DNA of 64,000 bases from Thermohalobaculum sp039816045 (GCA_039816045.1 JBCBYB010000015.1:1-64000); one strand, 5' to 3'. Counted from the stretch's first letter, positions 16,087 through 25,722 are shown. The notes: generated by a model not told the origin, from the letters alone. Translations and numbers: made by a program.

Positions 16087-16952
16087 CCTTCGGCAGCGAG
16101 CAGGGCAGCCAACCCTTCGCGGTACGTCGGATAGCGTAGGGTTACGCCCAGTGCTTCTCGGATCCGGGCGTTCGAGACACGCTTCGACTCGGCATAGAAG
16201 CTTCGGGCCATGGGGCTGAGATCTGCCTTCTCATGGTCGACGGCTTGGGGCACTGGCAAGCTGAGCAGCTCTGCCGCATAGGCGATCACATCCTGCGGCG
16301 GAGCGGCGAGGTCGTCGCAGACATTATAGATCTGACCAGGACGCGGCGACTGGATCGATGCCGCCAGCACCGATGCGATGTCCTCGACATGGATCCGACT
16401 GAAGACCTGGCCGGGTTTGATGATCCGGCGGGCGGTGCCGTTTCGAACCTTGGCGAAAGGGCCGCGGCCAGGCCCGTAGATGCCTGCGAGACGGAAAATA
16501 TGCAGAGGCAAGCCGCAGTCTTTGGCGAGCGATTGCCAAGCCGTTTCTGCTGCCAACCGCCATTGTCCCCTCCGGGTGGTCGGGGTGCAGGGGCTGTCTT
16601 CGTCCACCCAACCGCCCTCACGGTCTCCATAAACGCCGGTGGTCGAGAGATAGCCCGCCCAGCGGATCTTAGGCGCTGCCTTGGTGATTTCGTCCGAATG
16701 TTCTCCGAGAACGGGGTCGCCTTCTTCGTTGGGAGAGACGGACGTCAACAAATGCGTGGCCTCTTCAAAGACCTTGGCCAAATCACCGCCCGGCCAGATC
16801 GTGGCTTCGGTGCCGGTGGCACGGATCTCGGCGGCGCGCTCTTCGCGGCGGGTCGTTCCGATCACGCGCCAGCCCTTTGCCATCAGTCGGGACGCCAGGG
16901 CGTGGGCCGTATATCCGTGCCCAAAGGAAAGCAGTGTGGGTGTGTCGGTCAT
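16083..16952 (-). CDS. NAD(P)-dependent epimerase/dehydratase-like protein
   Basis: A 289-residue extended SDR. The N-terminal LLSFGHGYTAHALA is an atypical glycine-rich nucleotide loop. YLSTTGVYGDREGGWVDE and RLAGIYGPGRGPF mark the substrate region, although the usual YxxxK catalytic pair is not evident. This form is common in alphaproteobacteria as 'SDR family oxidoreductase' of unknown substrate. ATG 16952 overlaps the queG stop (ATGA at 16949-16952), so the two are co-transcribed. Confidence 0.85.
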   Translation of the reverse strand: MTDTPTLLSFGHGYTAHALASRLMAKGWRVIGTTRREERAAEIRATGTEATIWPGGDLAKVFEEATHLLTSVSPNEEGDPVLGEHSDEITKAAPKIRWAGYLSTTGVYGDREGGWVDEDSPCTPTTRRGQWRLAAETAWQSLAKDCGLPLHIFRLAGIYGPGRGPFAKVRNGTARRIIKPGQVFSRIHVEDIASVLAASIQSPRPGQIYNVCDDLAAPPQDVIAYAAELLSLPVPQAVDHEKADLSPMARSFYAESKRVSNARIREALGVTLRYPTYREGLAALLAAEG

Positions 16953-18064
16953 TGGGCCTCTGCGCATGCGTGTCGCCATTCCTGCGCCACGAAGGGATCA
17001 GGGTCTTCGTACTGGTACCGTTGTCTGGTGCGATCCGGGTCGAGGCGCGCGAGCGCCCAGACACCATGTCCACGAACGAGGGGATCGGAATCGGAGGCGA
17101 GCTGGTCTGCGGTGCTTGAGAGCGCCGCATCCCCCGAGTTGCCGACCGCCACGGCGACATTGCGCAGGAATCGCCCGCGGCCGATCCGCTTAATCGGCGA
17201 TCCAGCGAAGCGCGACCGAAACATTGCATCATCGAGTCCGGCGAGTTCTGCCAACCGAGGTGCCGGCTCGCCTCGTGGAACGTAGCGAGGGTCACTTTCT
17301 CGGGCGAACTTGTTCCACGGGCACACCGCTAGGCAATCATCGCAACCATAGATGCGGTTGCCGATCAAAGGACGGAACTGGCGGGGTATCGGTCCCTTCA
17401 ACTCTATCGTTAGATAGGAAATGCAACGCCGCGCATCGAGCTGGTAGGGCGCGGGAAAGGCCGCGGTCGGGCAGATGTCGAGGCACCGCCGGCAGCCGCC
17501 ACAGCGGTCTGCGTGGCGATCGCCTTTCGGCAACTCGAGTGTGGTGAAGATCGCCCCCAAGAAAAACCATGAGCCAAGCTCCCGTGACACGAGATTGGTG
17601 TGCTTGCCTTGCCAGCCGAGCCCCGCCGCTTCGGCCAGGGGCTTCTCCATCACCGGGGCTGTATCGACAAAGACCTTTATCTCGCCTCCAGCCCGATCGA
17701 TCAGCCACCGCCCCAAGCGCTTCAGGGCCTTCTTGACGACGTCGTGGTAGTCGCGACCCTGGGCATAAACGCTGATGCCCGCGCGGTCCCGTTGTGTCAA
17801 AACCGCCAGGGGATCGTGCTGAGGAGTGTACGGGTGTGCCAGCATGATAACGGATCGGGCTTCCGCCCAAAGCGCGCTGGGGTCTGATCTCCAGGCGAGG
17901 CGGTCTGCCATCCACCCCATCTCGCCGTGACGACCCTGGTCGATCCACTGCCCCAAGCGTTCTCCGGCGTTGGAAACGCTCTCAGGCGACGCGATCGCGA
18001 GATCGGAGAAGCCGCAAGCCATAGCCTCGTCGCGGAGTGCAGCGGTGAGCGGCGTACCGATCAC
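16949..18064 (-). CDS. queG: Epoxyqueuosine reductase
   Basis: A 371-residue cobalamin-dependent iron-sulfur enzyme that makes the last step to queuosine in tRNA wobble position 34. Two ferredoxin-like clusters are visible: CGGCRRCLDICPTAAF and CDDCLAVCPWN. The segment YAQGRDYHDVVKKALK and the C-terminal HEAT-like helices (LASDSDPLVRGHGVWALARL) match QueG. I chose GTG 18064 (MIGTPLTAALRDEA). The frame continues to 18178 but that extension is low-complexity and unlike family members. The upstream ribosome site is weak. Confidence 0.92.
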   Translation of the reverse strand: MIGTPLTAALRDEAMACGFSDLAIASPESVSNAGERLGQWIDQGRHGEMGWMADRLAWRSDPSALWAEARSVIMLAHPYTPQHDPLAVLTQRDRAGISVYAQGRDYHDVVKKALKRLGRWLIDRAGGEIKVFVDTAPVMEKPLAEAAGLGWQGKHTNLVSRELGSWFFLGAIFTTLELPKGDRHADRCGGCRRCLDICPTAAFPAPYQLDARRCISYLTIELKGPIPRQFRPLIGNRIYGCDDCLAVCPWNKFARESDPRYVPRGEPAPRLAELAGLDDAMFRSRFAGSPIKRIGRGRFLRNVAVAVGNSGDAALSSTADQLASDSDPLVRGHGVWALARLDPDRTRQRYQYEDPDPFVAQEWRHACAEAQ

Positions 18065-18293
18065 CTTGTTTCGCTCGCGCGGCTTGTGCGCGGCTGGCTT
18101 ACACGAGCCGGTCTTGCCAGGCGGACCCTGTGCTGATTGCCGACATGAGGGCGGGAACGACGAGGAAAACCCGCCCATGCGGTAACATCAGGCTCGCCTG
18201 GCAGCGCTTCTATTGGGCTGGAGATACCCTCCCAACCCTCCGAGGCAGGTCCAATGGCGCTTTGCCGAGCGGCGGCGCACGTGTTGGCGGCAA

Positions 18294-18461
18294 TCACCTT
18301 CCAGCGACACGACCTGCATGAAGGCCCGCACCGAAAGGCTGCTTGCGACCGTCGTAGCCCTCCACCTGAACAGTGGCCGAGCAGGCGGCGGTGAGCAGTC
18401 CCATAGCAATCCGAAGCGCGGTGCGGACGCTGAGGGTCTGGCGTGGTGGAGTGCGGGTCAT
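18294..18461 (-). CDS. Possible small lipoprotein-like protein
   Basis: A 55-residue frame starting at ATG 18461 with a clear AGGGAGG ribosome site. The N-terminus is basic and followed by a hydrophobic stretch GLLTAACSATVQVEG, which resembles a lipoprotein signal although the lipobox is imperfect. It fills the gap between queG and the glutathione transferase gene; the rest of 18065-18293 shows nothing else I can support. May not be real. Confidence 0.35.
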   Translation of the reverse strand: MTRTPPRQTLSVRTALRIAMGLLTAACSATVQVEGYDGRKQPFGAGLHAGRVAGR

Positions 18462-18545
18462 TAGAGCCTCCCTGAAAGTACATAATGCACTTAGGGCAGT
18501 ATCTGCGGCCAGACGAGTCACTCCTGCACACCATCGTGCGAGGCC

Positions 18546-19217
18546 TCAGAAATCCGGATCGGCGTAGTGGGCGGGCGGACGCGGGAACCCCGGCAGATGA
18601 TCAGCCAGAGGGCCACGGAACGACGGTCGCGATTTCATCACGGCATACCAGTCACGAACGAGCGGGTAGTCCTCCCACGGGACATCGCCTGTGTAGTCGG
18701 CGCAGGAGATATGCGCTGCTGCGGTCAGATCGGCGGCCGTCATGCGCGGACCGGAGAGCCAGCTATGTCCCTCAAGCAGAAAGGTCAGGTAGTCGAGGTG
18801 GACCCGGATGTTCTGGCTTCCCGCCTTGAGGCTCGCGCCATCTGGATAGCCTGCCCGAGAGAGGCGTTTTGTGATGCGCTCGTGGACGAGGTTCTCGATC
18901 ACTTCGCGATTGAACTTGTCATCGAACCAGTCGATGAGGCGCCGCGTCTCCGCACGCTCGAAGGGATCGGTGGGAAAGAGCGGCGGCTCAGGCACCGTTT
19001 CTTCGAGATATTCGAGGATGGGCCCAGACCCGGCCAAGGTGCGGGCGGTGTCGGTTATCAGCACCGGAACTTTGCCCGCAGGATTAAGGCGCAGAAAATC
19101 CAGCCGCCGCTCCCAGGGTCGCTCCTCGATAAGCTCCACCTCGATCTTCTTCTCGCCCAAAGCCAGGCGGATCTTTCGGCAAAAGGGCGAAAGTGGCAAA
19201 TGATAAAGACGGTGCAT
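18546..19217 (-). CDS. Glutathione S-transferase family protein
   Basis: A 223-residue soluble protein. The N-terminal thioredoxin-like domain opens YHLPLSPFCRKIRLAL, with Ser/Cys at the usual active position. NPAGKVPVLI provides the cis-proline and GSGPILEYLEE the glutathione-contacting Ser. The C-terminal helical domain contains LSGPRMTAADLTAAAHIS, the conserved GST N-capping region. ATG 19217 is preferred over an upstream start at 19265. The role is probably general detoxification. Confidence 0.88.
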   Translation of the reverse strand: MHRLYHLPLSPFCRKIRLALGEKKIEVELIEERPWERRLDFLRLNPAGKVPVLITDTARTLAGSGPILEYLEETVPEPPLFPTDPFERAETRRLIDWFDDKFNREVIENLVHERITKRLSRAGYPDGASLKAGSQNIRVHLDYLTFLLEGHSWLSGPRMTAADLTAAAHISCADYTGDVPWEDYPLVRDWYAVMKSRPSFRGPLADHLPGFPRPPAHYADPDF

Positions 19218-19288
19218 CGGGTTGGTCCTCGGTTCCCCCCTCTCTGCGCAAGGGAGGGGCGTCATGCAAGCGCCGGTCTCTCGGCGTT

Positions 19289-20737
19289 TTACTCGCGCCC
19301 GCCTTCGTAGATCAGGCGCTCATCCATCGGGGCAACCCGCAGAATGTTGGTGGTCCCCGGAGTGTTGAAGGGAACACCCGCGGTCACAATGATGTTGTCT
19401 TCGGAGCCGGCGAAATCATCGTCGCGCGCGGCCCTGATCGCGTTGACGACGGCGAGCTTGAACCGGTCAACCGGTGGGCTGATCACGCAGTGCAGCCCCC
19501 AAACGACAGAGAGCCGACGCGCGGTGGCCTCGACCGGTGTGAGCGCAACGATCGGGACCGATGGGCGCTCGCGCGCGGCCAGCAGCGCAGTGGTGCCGGA
19601 ATGGGTAAAGCAACAGATTGCCTGTACGTCAGTTGCCTCGGCCACCTCTCTTGCCGCCGCGGTGATGGCGTCGGCCACGGTGTTGCGATCAATCTCACGC
19701 GCCGCGGTGATGATCTGGCGATAGAGGGTCTCGCTTTCGACGTTCCGAGCGATGCTGTCCATCATCGACACGGCTTCGACCGGGTAATCGCCCGCGGCGC
19801 TCTCGGCCGACAGCATGACCGCATCCGCGCCTTCATAGATGGCCGTTGCAACGTCGGAGACCTCGGCACGCGTGGGCATTGGCGAAGAGATCATGCTCTC
19901 CAGCATCTGGGTCGCGACGATCACAGGTTTTGCAGCCCGGCGACACTCCCGGATCAGGCGCTTTTGAATGGGTGGGAGCTCCGAGATTGGCATCTCGACA
20001 CCTAAATCCCCCCGCGCCACCATTACGCCGTCGACCGTGTCGAGGATCTCCGAGAAGCGCTTTACAGCCGAGGGTTTCTCCACCTTGACCATCACCGATG
20101 CCCGCTTCCCGATAATCTCTCGTGCTTCGAGCACATCCTCGGGCCGCTGAACGAAGGAAAGCGCGATCCAGTCGACGCCGATATCGAGACAGAAGTCGAG
20201 GTCGCGCCGGTCCTTCTCGGTCAGTGCGGCGAGGGGCAATACGACGTCCGGGACGTTCACACCCTTGTTGTTGGAGATCTCGCCCCCGGCCTCCACGACG
20301 CAATTGGCGAAGTCGGCCCCGCACTCACGCACGCTCACGCGGATCTTGCCGTCGTTCACCAAGAGGCGTGCGCCCGGCTCGAGACCGGCGAAGATCTCCG
20401 GGTGGGGCAGCATCACGCGGGAGGCGTCTCCGGGCGTGTCGTCGAGGTCGAACCGGAACTCCTGCCCGGTCTCTAGCTGCAGCGGACCTTCCGCGAACTT
20501 GCCGACACGGAGCTTTGGCCCCTGAAGGTCGCCAAGGATGCCGATTGGGCGCTCCATCTCGTGCTCGATCTCGCGAATGAAGGTGTGGCGCTCGCGGATC
20601 TCGTCGTGCGAGCCGTGGGACATGTTCAGCCGGAACATATCGACGCCCGCTTCGAACAGCTTTCGCAGCGAATCCCTCGTGCTGCATGCAGGCCCTACGG
20701 TCGCAACAATCTTAACGGCTCTCTGACGGCGGGACAT
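19289..20737 (-). CDS. pyk: Pyruvate kinase
   Basis: A 482-residue glycolytic enzyme converting phosphoenolpyruvate and ADP to pyruvate and ATP. RLNMSHGSHDEIRERH is the PEP/ADP site and MVKVEKPSAVKRF includes the catalytic lysine region. GVMVARGDLGVEMP and ATQMLESMI are the family signatures. The C-terminal allosteric domain (FTHSGTTALLAARERPSVPI) is complete. Start ATG 20737 (MSRRQRAVKIVATVGPA) matches family N-termini; the longer frame to 20896 is a poor extension. Confidence 0.95.
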   Translation of the reverse strand: MSRRQRAVKIVATVGPACSTRDSLRKLFEAGVDMFRLNMSHGSHDEIRERHTFIREIEHEMERPIGILGDLQGPKLRVGKFAEGPLQLETGQEFRFDLDDTPGDASRVMLPHPEIFAGLEPGARLLVNDGKIRVSVRECGADFANCVVEAGGEISNNKGVNVPDVVLPLAALTEKDRRDLDFCLDIGVDWIALSFVQRPEDVLEAREIIGKRASVMVKVEKPSAVKRFSEILDTVDGVMVARGDLGVEMPISELPPIQKRLIRECRRAAKPVIVATQMLESMISSPMPTRAEVSDVATAIYEGADAVMLSAESAAGDYPVEAVSMMDSIARNVESETLYRQIITAAREIDRNTVADAITAAAREVAEATDVQAICCFTHSGTTALLAARERPSVPIVALTPVEATARRLSVVWGLHCVISPPVDRFKLAVVNAIRAARDDDFAGSEDNIIVTAGVPFNTPGTTNILRVAPMDERLIYEGGRE

Positions 20738-20897
20738 GGGCACGGTCCTTTCAAGGCGACTGCGGGGCTGCTGCCTTATCGTCGTCCTCCGCGACAGTTT
20801 CAACAATCGAACGATGCGCGCCTGCAGAAAGCCATGGGATCGGTCGAGGCGACAGGCTATTTCCGGACGCTGGAATGACGGCATAGGGAGGCGCATT

Positions 20898-21659
20898 GTG
20901 AAGGCGGCAGGTGATCATGCGGTGGAGATCGTGCAGGGCGGAAAGGGCCCGCTTCGAGACTTGCTCCTCGTTTGTGATCATGCACGGAACAGCGTGCCGC
21001 CGGAGGTTGAGCCTTTGGGTTTGTCCGAGGAGGATATGGCTCGGCACATTGCATATGATGTTGGCGCACGTGGGGTGACGCTCGCGCTTTCCTCGCGACT
21101 GGGGGTTGGCGCGGTGCTGTCCACCTTTTCTCGTCTGGTGATTGACCCGAACCGGGGGGAGGACGATCCGACCCTGGTCATGCGCCTGGCTGACGGGTCG
21201 ATCATACCGGGAAACCGCAATATCACGCGGGTCGAGGTGGAGCGGCGGGTCGAGGCCTATCATCGTCCCTATCACCAGACCATCGACGCGCAGCTCGACG
21301 CAATCATTGCGCGAGGTGGCGCGCCGGCGCTTGTCTCGGTCCATTCCTTTACGCCGCAGTTTCGCGGGCGCCCGTGGCGGCCATGGCATATCGGGTTGCT
21401 GTGGGATCGGGACGACCGGCTGCTCCGCCCCCTCGCAGAAAGCCTCGCTGGCGAGGCCGATCTCGTGGTCGGCGACAACGAACCCTACAGCGGGCAGCTC
21501 CAGGGCGATTGCATGTGGCAGCACGGGACGAATCGCGGGCTTCCCCATATCCTGATCGAGATCCGCAACGATCTGATCGCCGATGCCGCCGGTGAAGCGC
21601 TTTGGGCAGATCGGCTCGCGCCCCATATCCGGAGAGCCGTCGAGGCGTTGGACCGATAG
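20898..21659 (+). CDS. N-formylglutamate amidohydrolase
   Basis: A 253-residue zinc hydrolase-like enzyme (FGase/HutG family) hydrolysing N-formylglutamate, the last step of one histidine degradation route, or a related N-acyl amide. LLLVCDHARNSVPPEV and VSVHSFTP are family motifs, and LIEIRNDLI near the C-terminus is typical. It starts at GTG 20898 after GGGAGG. It is divergent from pyruvate kinase and followed 12 bases later by DUF1244. No other hut gene is present, so histidine breakdown is not implied. Confidence 0.87.
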   Translation: MKAAGDHAVEIVQGGKGPLRDLLLVCDHARNSVPPEVEPLGLSEEDMARHIAYDVGARGVTLALSSRLGVGAVLSTFSRLVIDPNRGEDDPTLVMRLADGSIIPGNRNITRVEVERRVEAYHRPYHQTIDAQLDAIIARGGAPALVSVHSFTPQFRGRPWRPWHIGLLWDRDDRLLRPLAESLAGEADLVVGDNEPYSGQLQGDCMWQHGTNRGLPHILIEIRNDLIADAAGEALWADRLAPHIRRAVEALDR

Positions 21660-21671
21660 AGAGGAGACCCC

Positions 21672-21977
21672 ATGACCGAAATCGATCCTGAGATGGAAAC
21701 AGCGCTAGAGGCGGCGGTCTTTCGGCGGATCCGCGACCATCTACGCAACCGAACCGATGTTCAGAACATCGATCTGATGAACCTCAGCGGGTTCTGCCGC
21801 AACTGCCTCAGCCGTTGGTATCAGGAGGAGGCCGAAGCCCGAGGCATCGGGATGGAAAAGGCGACCTCGCGTGAGATCGTCTATGGTATGCCCTACGACG
21901 AGTGGCGTGATCGCTATCAAGCCGAAGCGACGCCTGAGCAGCAGGCTGCCTTTGCGGCGCGCAAGTCGGATCATTGA
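21672..21977 (+). CDS. DUF1244 family protein
   Basis: A 101-residue protein with the core NLSGFCRNCLSRWYQEEA and YGMPYDEWRDRYQ of DUF1244, a family widespread in proteobacteria with unknown function. The conserved CRNC pair may bind metal. It is preceded by a clear GAGGAG site and the next gene starts 1 base after its stop, so it is part of an operon with the SDR and probably GapR. Confidence 0.88.
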   Translation: MTEIDPEMETALEAAVFRRIRDHLRNRTDVQNIDLMNLSGFCRNCLSRWYQEEAEARGIGMEKATSREIVYGMPYDEWRDRYQAEATPEQQAAFAARKSDH

Positions 21978-21978
21978 G

Positions 21979-22767
21979 ATGACTGCCTCGGAGATCCTGG
22001 TTCCTGGACGTCGGGCGTTGGTGACGGGAGCGGCAGGCGGCATCGGATCCGCTGCAGTCCGTCTCCTTGCGGCTGCGGAAATGGAGGTCGTTGCGGTCGA
22101 TCTGCCGTCGGAGGCGTTGGCAGCCCAAGCGTCGATGCCAAGGGTGACCACGCGCTCGGTCGACGTTTCTGACGCAGGGGCGATGTCCTCGCTGGCAAAG
22201 GAGGTCGGTCCCGTCGATCTCCTCATGAACAATGCAGCGACACGGGCAGGAAAGGGCTTCGATGCGCCTCGCGATGAGTGGCAGATGGCGTTCGATGTGA
22301 ACTTCTGGGGTGTGGTGAACGGAGTCGATGCGTTTTTGCCGGGCATGCAGGCGGCCGGTCGCGGCATGATCGTTAATGTCGGCTCGAAGCAGGGGATCAC
22401 AAACCCGCCCGGGCACCCGGTCTACAACGCAACCAAGGCGGCGCTGAAGAGCTACACGGAGTCCCTTGAACACATGCTGCGAGAGGCTGGTGGAGCGATC
22501 TCTGCGCACCTGCTGATACCGGGCTTCACGCTCGAGAACGCTGCCACGCGAAATGCCGGTGCCTGGGAACCAGAGCAGGTGGTCGAGAGGATGATCGAAG
22601 GGCTAAAGGCCCGGAGCTTCTACATCCTCTGCCCCGACAATGAGGTGACCCCGGATATGGATGCACGGCGGATCGCATGGGCGGCCGGCGATATCACGGA
22701 AGATCGCCCGCCCTTGTCGCGATGGCACTCGGCGTGGCGCGAGACGGCCGCCAAGGCCTGCAACTGA
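21979..22767 (+). CDS. Short-chain dehydrogenase/reductase
   Basis: A 262-residue classical SDR. The NAD(P) loop TGAAGGIG is near residue 16, NNAATRAG marks the central strand, and Tyr/Lys of YNATK with the preceding VGSKQG supply the catalytic Ser-Tyr-Lys set. ATG 21979 overlaps no gene but lies right after the DUF1244 stop. Substrate not predictable. Confidence 0.88.
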   Translation: MTASEILVPGRRALVTGAAGGIGSAAVRLLAAAEMEVVAVDLPSEALAAQASMPRVTTRSVDVSDAGAMSSLAKEVGPVDLLMNNAATRAGKGFDAPRDEWQMAFDVNFWGVVNGVDAFLPGMQAAGRGMIVNVGSKQGITNPPGHPVYNATKAALKSYTESLEHMLREAGGAISAHLLIPGFTLENAATRNAGAWEPEQVVERMIEGLKARSFYILCPDNEVTPDMDARRIAWAAGDITEDRPPLSRWHSAWRETAAKACN

Positions 22768-22830
22768 TGCGGATTGCCCGCCGGCACAGACGGGTCTATA
22801 CCGCCCGCCCGGCAGCTGAGGAGGAATGAT

Positions 22831-23106
22831 ATGGCAGACACGGCAAGCTCTGAGGCGACATCCTTTTCGGCGGGTCAGCTCAAGGCCCTCATCGAACGCA
22901 TTGAGCGGCTGGAGGAAGAGAAGGCCGAGATCGCCGATCAGGTGAAAGAGGTCTATGCTGAGGCGAAGGCCCATGGCTTTGACACCAAGACGCTGCGCAA
23001 GATCATCACGCTGCGCAAGAAGGATGCCGACGAGCGGGCAGAGGAGGAGGCCATCCTCCAAATCTATCTCGACGCGCTCGGCATGGCGGGTCGGTCGGAC
23101 GGCTAG
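22831..23106 (+). CDS. gapR: GapR-family nucleoid-associated protein (DUF2312)
   Basis: A 91-residue, mostly helical protein. FSAGQLKALIERIERLEEEK begins the coiled coil, and KAHGFDTKTLRKIITLRK and IYLDALGM are DUF2312 signatures. GapR binds overtwisted AT-rich DNA ahead of replication and transcription complexes and is essential or near-essential in alphaproteobacteria. ATG 22831 has GGAGGAA upstream; the start at 22774 overlaps nothing but is unlike homologues. Its stop is only 3 bases from the stop of the convergent regulator gene. Confidence 0.9.
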   Translation: MADTASSEATSFSAGQLKALIERIERLEEEKAEIADQVKEVYAEAKAHGFDTKTLRKIITLRKKDADERAEEEAILQIYLDALGMAGRSDG

Positions 23107-23109
23107 CGT

Positions 23110-24573
23110 TCAGGGCGCGTGGCCGTTCGTTTCGGTTTTGGCGTTGTCTGACGTATCAATCTGCAGCTCATCGATCTTTCTGTAGAGGGTCGAGCGCCCG
23201 ATCCCGAGACGCCTTGCGGTTTCCGACATTCGCCCTCGATAGCGTTTGACTGCCATCGCAATTGCGTCCTTCTCGATCTCTCCAAGCCTACGGATATGAC
23301 CGTCACCGCTAAAGAAACCGGGGCCCAGCTCACCCTCGGCCTTTGCTGGTGTTGCAGGGGCTAGCGTTGACGAGGTTTGGGTTTGCGCGGGAGCGCTCGG
23401 CTCAACTCCCCGCAGATCTTTTGGTTGGATCTGAGGCCCGTCGGAGAGAATCACGGCACGGTGGATCGTGTTCTCCAGTTGGCGGACGTTCCCGGGCCAA
23501 GGCGCAGTTCGAATGGTCTCCATTGCCGCGTCGCTGAAGCCCTCGATCGGGAGCTGCTCGCTCGCCACAAAACGCGAAAGGAACATGCGGGCTAAGGCTG
23601 GTAAATCCTCCCGTCGGTTTCTGACCGGAGGAAGGGTCAGCGGGAAGACGCCAATTCTGTAGTACAGGTCCTCGCGAAAGCCACCATCTGCAATCATTGT
23701 TTCTAGATCGCGGTTGGTGGCGGAGACGAGGCGAATATTCACCCGGACGGGTTCTGACGCCCCGACGGGATCAATCTCTCCGGTTTGAATGGCTCTCAGC
23801 AGTTTAACTTGGGCTTCCGCTGGGAGTTCGCCGACCTCGTCAAGGAACAATGTGCCGCCGCTTGCTTCCTGGAACTTGCCAGCGCGCCGGGACGTTGCTC
23901 CGGTGAAAGACCCCTTCTCATGTCCAAACAGGATCGACTCGATCAGTTGTGCTGGGAGCGCTCCGCAGTTGACGGCGATGAAGGGACCGCCCTCACGTTC
24001 ACTCGATCCGTGGATTGCGCGGGCGAACACCTCCTTGCCCGTTCCCGATTCGCCAAGGATCAGCACCGGGATGTCCGAGCGCGCGGCGCGGCGGGCCAGG
24101 GCAATGGCATCGCGCGTGGCGGGCGACTGTGCGACGAGCTCGTCAAAGGACAGCCGGTTCTCGCTTTGCTTCGAGAGCCGCCGCACCTCGGCACCGAGCG
24201 CTGACATGGCCAGCGCGTTCTTAAGCGAGACCTCAAGCCGTTCGGGCCCGACAGGCTTCACGAGAAAATCCGTGGCACCGGCTTGCATCGCCTGCACGGC
24301 ACTCGAGATCGAACCATCCGACGTGAGCACGATAACGGGCAACGATATCCCAGCCGCACGCAGGCGTTTGAGCACGGAGATCCCGTCAAGATCCGGCATG
24401 TAAACGTCGAGGAGCAGCAAGTCAGGCGAAATTGCTTTGGGTCCCATCAGAGCGTCGAGTGCTCGTTGTCCCCCCGAGGCCTCGGCGATCCGATAGCCCG
24501 ACGCCTTCAAGAGGGTCGCGATGTACCGGCGCTGTGCGTCGTCGTCATCTGCGATGAGGATCGTCGTGCTCAT
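23110..24573 (-). CDS. Sigma-54-dependent response regulator (NtrC/DctD class)
   Basis: A 487-residue transcription activator. The receiver domain (residues 1-120) has phospho-acceptor Asp56 in LLLLDVYMPD and Lys in LVKPVG. The AAA+ domain has Walker A GESGTGKE, the sigma-54 contact loop as GSFTGA instead of the usual GAFTGA, and the Walker B FLDEVGELP. A Pro/Ala linker leads to a Fis-type HTH (MSETARRLGIGRSTLYRKI). No histidine kinase gene is adjacent, so its partner is elsewhere. It drives sigma-54 promoters of unknown targets. Confidence 0.92.
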   Translation of the reverse strand: MSTTILIADDDDAQRRYIATLLKASGYRIAEASGGQRALDALMGPKAISPDLLLLDVYMPDLDGISVLKRLRAAGISLPVIVLTSDGSISSAVQAMQAGATDFLVKPVGPERLEVSLKNALAMSALGAEVRRLSKQSENRLSFDELVAQSPATRDAIALARRAARSDIPVLILGESGTGKEVFARAIHGSSEREGGPFIAVNCGALPAQLIESILFGHEKGSFTGATSRRAGKFQEASGGTLFLDEVGELPAEAQVKLLRAIQTGEIDPVGASEPVRVNIRLVSATNRDLETMIADGGFREDLYYRIGVFPLTLPPVRNRREDLPALARMFLSRFVASEQLPIEGFSDAAMETIRTAPWPGNVRQLENTIHRAVILSDGPQIQPKDLRGVEPSAPAQTQTSSTLAPATPAKAEGELGPGFFSGDGHIRRLGEIEKDAIAMAVKRYRGRMSETARRLGIGRSTLYRKIDELQIDTSDNAKTETNGHAP

Positions 24574-24853
24574 GGCCGCTCCAATGGTTGGGGATCGGCA
24601 GGCAAACAGGGGGATGTTGATTTTCTGTCACTGTCTTAGGGGTATGGCGGCATCTTCTCAGCCGCATGACGGCGACTGTTGTTAAAACGCGACGCCCTGC
24701 GTAAAGTGCCGGGGATCGCATCGTGCGGCTGTCGTTCGCATTGAGCTTTCGTCCCGATCGTGCGATAGCGCGAGAAGGTCGGCTTGTCAGGGGGCCGGTA
24801 AAGATATTGAGGGCGGGTGAAGAGCTTTGCCCCACAGCGGAACGGAGAGAGGG

Positions 24854-25693
24854 ATGAAGACTGTTATTCGTCTGATGCTGGGTGCCTCGGCGCTCGCGGT
24901 TGCGGGATGCTCGTCGTTGCCGGGCGCCTCGCTGGGCAAGACTTTTTCGGCTGCGCCGTACTTGGCGGGCGATCATGGTGGAGCCGGCTTTTCGGGCGCG
25001 CTTGCCAGCGAGTACACGCAGCTTGGCCGGAACCAGGCCTCGATGGTCCGCTGGATGAACGCGACCGCCTTCATCTCCAAGGCAGAGCAGGCTGAGGCTG
25101 GCGGTGAGCCCGCACCCTGGACGCCCGACCAGCTTGGTGTGAATGGCGAGGCTGCCGCTCTCTACCAGGACGTGGTTGCAAGCATCTCGGCAAACAAAGC
25201 TGAGCGTCCGGCCGCCTGTGCTCGCGCCCAAGCCATGTGGGACCAGTACCTGACCACCCTGCGCGCGGAAGCCGCTGGTGCTAAGTGCCCGCTCGGTTCC
25301 GCCGACGCGAAGGCGATGCTGGACGAGGCGTTGGCTGCTTGTGATCCGACGGTGTCCGCTCCGGCCGACTTCATCGTTTACTTCGGCTTCAACCAGACCA
25401 ACCTGACCGATCGTGCGCGCGAGGTTGTCGGTGAGGTCGTCTCGGCCTACAACGCCCTCGGCGCAAGCGCCGTGTCGATTGTGGGCCACACCGACACTGT
25501 CGGCAGCTTCAGCTACAACCAGAGCCTGTCCGAGCGTCGCGCAAATCGCGTCGCCAACGCGTTGGTTGAGCGCGGTATCCCGGGTGGTGTGATTGCGACT
25601 GCCGGCCGTTCGGAAGCCGAACCGGCACGGGTCACCGGCGACAACGTTCGTGAGCCGCTGAACCGCCGTGCGGAGATCAGCCTCTCGCAGTAA
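24854..25693 (+). CDS. OmpA-family lipoprotein
   Basis: A 279-residue outer-membrane-type lipoprotein. The signal MKTVIRLMLGASALAVAGC has a lipobox ending at Cys19. The middle part is helical and Ala-rich with paired cysteines. The last 110 residues form an OmpA-like peptidoglycan-binding domain, with FIVYFGFNQTNLTDRAR, VGHTDTVGSFSYNQSLSERR and RAEISLSQ. ATG 24854 has GGAGAGAGG upstream. The 280 bases between it and the divergent sigma-54 regulator must contain both promoters; I see no further gene there. A strong terminator follows. Confidence 0.9.
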   Translation: MKTVIRLMLGASALAVAGCSSLPGASLGKTFSAAPYLAGDHGGAGFSGALASEYTQLGRNQASMVRWMNATAFISKAEQAEAGGEPAPWTPDQLGVNGEAAALYQDVVASISANKAERPAACARAQAMWDQYLTTLRAEAAGAKCPLGSADAKAMLDEALAACDPTVSAPADFIVYFGFNQTNLTDRAREVVGEVVSAYNALGASAVSIVGHTDTVGSFSYNQSLSERRANRVANALVERGIPGGVIATAGRSEAEPARVTGDNVREPLNRRAEISLSQ

Positions 25694-25722
25694 GCCTGCG
25701 CAGACGGTCGATCTGGAGTTCG

